Shown piece after piece: positions 13,492 to 15,290 of a stretch of 15,290 nt of DNA. Source of the DNA: Anaerolineae bacterium (GTDB lineage Bacteria > Chloroflexota > Anaerolineae > JAFGEY01); NCBI GenBank assembly GCA_016931365.1, contig JAFGEY010000168.1, forward strand, positions 1 to 15,290, read 5' to 3'. The notes below the pieces were generated by a model, which saw only the letters and a program-made list of their open reading frames with translations, searched no databases and was not told where the DNA came from. Within the stretch, counting starts at the first letter, position 1, and each line of letters opens with the position of its first letter. A program made the position numbers and the translations under genes.

Positions 13492-15290
13492 ATGGATCAA
13501 GCCGGGTATCGAATTCAAAATCATCCCATTTTGCCGGTGGAGCCGCGTCGAACGATCCCATTTCACTGGCAAGGCCTGGACATGATCGCACAAGAGGGCG
13601 AGACGATAGCGTCGGCCCTTTTTGCGTATGGGGTGCGGACGTTCGGCCATCACCCCAAAGACGGCGCGCCGCAGGGCCTGTTTTGCGCCAACGGCCAGTG
13701 CGCGCAGTGCCTGGTGCTCGCCGACGGGCAGCCGGTCAAGGCGTGTATGACCCTCGTCCGGCCCGGCATGCGCGTCGAGCCGATGGACGGGCTGCCCGCC
13801 CTGCCGCCGGTTCACAGCACCCCAGACGCAATGGCCGAGATCGAACGGATCGCCGTGCCGATCTTGATCGTTGGCGGCGGCCCGGCGGGGCTGTCGGCGG
13901 CCATCGAACTGGGCCGATTGGGCGTCGAAACGCTGCTCGTCGACGATAAACACCGTCTGGGAGGCAAGCTGGTGCTGCAAACACACCGCTTTTTCGGCTC
14001 GGTCGAGACGGTGTACGCGGGGACGCGCGGCATCGACATCGCCGCCAAACTTGAAACCCAGGTGCGCGCGCTGGACAGCGTCTACGTCTGGCTCGACAGC
14101 ACCGCGCTGGCCGTGTTCGCCGACCGGCAAGTGGGCATCCTGCGCAGCAGCGGCGGGGGTTCAGTCGCTGCCTATGTGCTGGTCGAGCCGCAGGCCTTGC
14201 TCGTCGCCACCGGCGCGCGCGAGCGGTCGCTGGCCTTCAAGGGCAACACCCTGCCCGGCGTCTACGGCGCGGGCGCGTTCCAGACGCTGGTCAACCGCGA
14301 TCTCGTCCGCGCCGCCGGGCGGCTGTTCATCGTCGGCGGGGGCAACGTGGGGCTGATCGCCGGCTATCACGCGCTGCAAGCAGGGATCGAGGTCGTCGGC
14401 CTGGTCGAGGCGCTGCCCGAGTGCGGCGGCTACAAGGTTCACCGCGACAAGTTGGCCCGCATCGGCGTGCCCATTTACACCTCACACACCATCCTCAGCG
14501 CAAATGGCACAGACCGGGTGGACTCGGTCACAATTGCCCAGGTTGACGAGCAATTTCATCCCGTCTCTGGCACCGAGCGTTCTTTTACCTGCGACACGGT
14601 GCTGATCGCCGTAGGGTTAAACCCGGTCGACGAGTTTGTCCACAAAGCGCGGCAGTTTGGGCTGGCGGTCTACAGCGCCGGCGACGCCGAGGAAATCGCC
14701 GAAGCTTCGGCGGCGATGCTGACCGGCAAAATCCGCGGCGTCGAGATCGCCCGCGCGCTGGGCTGCCCGGTCGAGCCGCCGCCCATCGCCTGGTACGAAA
14801 CGGCGGAAATGCTCAAGTCGAGGCCGGGCGCGACGGCGGCGGAATGCCGGCCCGAAAACAAGTCGGGCGTCGTGCCGGTGTTCCACTGCGCGCAAGAAAT
14901 CCCCTGCGATCCCTGCACCGCGTTGTGCCCCCGGAAAGCGATCCGAATTGACGGCGATATCCGCCAACTGCCCCATTTCGTCGGCGACGAGCACACCTGC
15001 ATCGGCTGCGAGCGCTGCGTGATCGGCTGCCCCGGCCTGGCCATTACCCTGGTCGATTACCGGCAGGACGCCGAAAGGCCCACGGTGTCGATCCCCTACG
15101 AGTTGGGCGCGGCGGTGGCCGCCGGCGATTGGGTGACGATGGTGGACACCGAGGGCCAGCCGTTGGGCCGGGCCCCCGTGGTCGGCGTGCGCGCGCCGCG
15201 CCGCGTCGACGACCGCACCTGGGTGATCCGCGTTCAAACGCCGGCGGCGTGGGCCTGCCGGGCGGCCGGAATCCGCGTGCAGCCGGAGGC
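13492..15290 (+). CDS. FAD/NAD(P)-dependent oxidoreductase with 2Fe-2S and two 4Fe-4S sites, 3' end outside window
   Basis: The frame is open from ATG 13492 (weak GAGG close by) to the edge, about 599 codons. Residues 1-100 form a sarcosine-oxidase-alpha-type 2Fe-2S domain (FGHHPKDGAPQGLFCANGQC; C65, C70, C73, C85). An FAD Rossmann motif ILIVGGGPAGLSAA begins at 124, and a second dinucleotide motif LFIVGGGNVGLIAG follows in the middle. Near 14886-15034 are two 4Fe-4S motifs: CDPCTALCP and CIGCERCVIGCP. The architecture resembles amine, proline or sarcosine dehydrogenase alpha-type subunits that pass electrons through iron-sulfur centres, often with a partner FAD subunit downstream. The domain order is complete, with further C-terminal sequence off the edge. 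Substrate is unknown. GC content is much higher than in the injection-system genes. Confidence 0.92.
   Translation, partial: MDQAGYRIQNHPILPVEPRRTIPFHWQGLDMIAQEGETIASALFAYGVRTFGHHPKDGAPQGLFCANGQCAQCLVLADGQPVKACMTLVRPGMRVEPMDGLPALPPVHSTPDAMAEIERIAVPILIVGGGPAGLSAAIELGRLGVETLLVDDKHRLGGKLVLQTHRFFGSVETVYAGTRGIDIAAKLETQVRALDSVYVWLDSTALAVFADRQVGILRSSGGGSVAAYVLVEPQALLVATGARERSLAFKGNTLPGVYGAGAFQTLVNRDLVRAAGRLFIVGGGNVGLIAGYHALQAGIEVVGLVEALPECGGYKVHRDKLARIGVPIYTSHTILSANGTDRVDSVTIAQVDEQFHPVSGTERSFTCDTVLIAVGLNPVDEFVHKARQFGLAVYSAGDAEEIAEASAAMLTGKIRGVEIARALGCPVEPPPIAWYETAEMLKSRPGATAAECRPENKSGVVPVFHCAQEIPCDPCTALCPRKAIRIDGDIRQLPHFVGDEHTCIGCERCVIGCPGLAITLVDYRQDAERPTVSIPYELGAAVAAGDWVTMVDTEGQPLGRAPVVGVRAPRRVDDRTWVIRVQTPAAWACRAAGIRVQPE

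Noticed and set aside
13474..15237. Minus-strand open frames opposite the flavoprotein
   Set aside because: The plus strand carries consistent 2Fe-2S, FAD and 4Fe-4S motifs through the same region; the reverse frames show only composition artefacts.
1..15290. Insertion sequences, tRNA or rRNA genes, attachment sites
   Set aside because: Looked for transposase motifs, cloverleaf signatures and flanking direct repeats; none seen.

Overview
The window holds most of a contractile injection system (phage-tail-like, eCIS/Afp/PVC type) locus on the minus strand (1-9777), followed by a sugar-acid catabolic cluster on the plus strand (10039-12833), a convergent cupin gene, and the 5' part of a flavin/iron-sulfur oxidoreductase (13492 to the right edge). 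The host is bacterial. The eCIS subtype, the sugar-acid genes and the composition (moderate GC on the left, clearly higher on the right) would fit a Chloroflexota-type free-living bacterium, but no marker gene fixes the phylum; treat this as a guess.

Left region, in transcription order from right to left. A C-terminally membrane-anchored FHA protein (9777-9304) is followed by a consensus-like promoter with a 14-bp palindrome over its -10. Next come an AAA+ ATPase (9186-6991) and a DUF4255/Pvc16-type tail terminator (6972-6142), which end at an intrinsic terminator. After a 272-base spacer with a candidate promoter come the structural genes: sheath (5833-4190), inner tube (4132-3653), a strong 15-bp hairpin, a tail-assembly-chaperone-like protein (3570-3202), a small DUF6760-like reading frame (to 3041), two more tube-like proteins (2968-2357 and 2332-1868), and a large, low-complexity, repeat-containing protein (1846 to the left edge). 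The last starts at TTG, is open across the whole edge and is easy to miss.

The most striking observation is at 3165-3214. The chaperone-like gene ends in a perfect -1 slippery heptamer (G GGG GGA). It is followed three bases later by a stem of 13 pairs in 14 positions. The -1 frame runs straight into the DUF6760-like segment, which has no start codon of its own and is closed by a stop just upstream of the slip site. The layout and gene order (sheath, tube, chaperone plus -1 extension) match the programmed frameshift of tail assembly chaperones in tailed phages (lambda G/GT, P2 E/E'). I propose an equivalent programmed frameshift in this injection system.

Right region: a sigma70-like promoter (9943-9971) drives a mannonate dehydratase-family protein, a sugar isomerase/epimerase-like TIM barrel (4-base overlap) and a Gfo/Idh/MocA dehydrogenase. 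Together they look like a uronate or sugar-acid pathway. A palindromic CAGGAT-type repeat separates this operon from the convergent cupin gene. The cupin and the oxidoreductase are divergently transcribed from two recognisable promoters, and the oxidoreductase has a structured leader.
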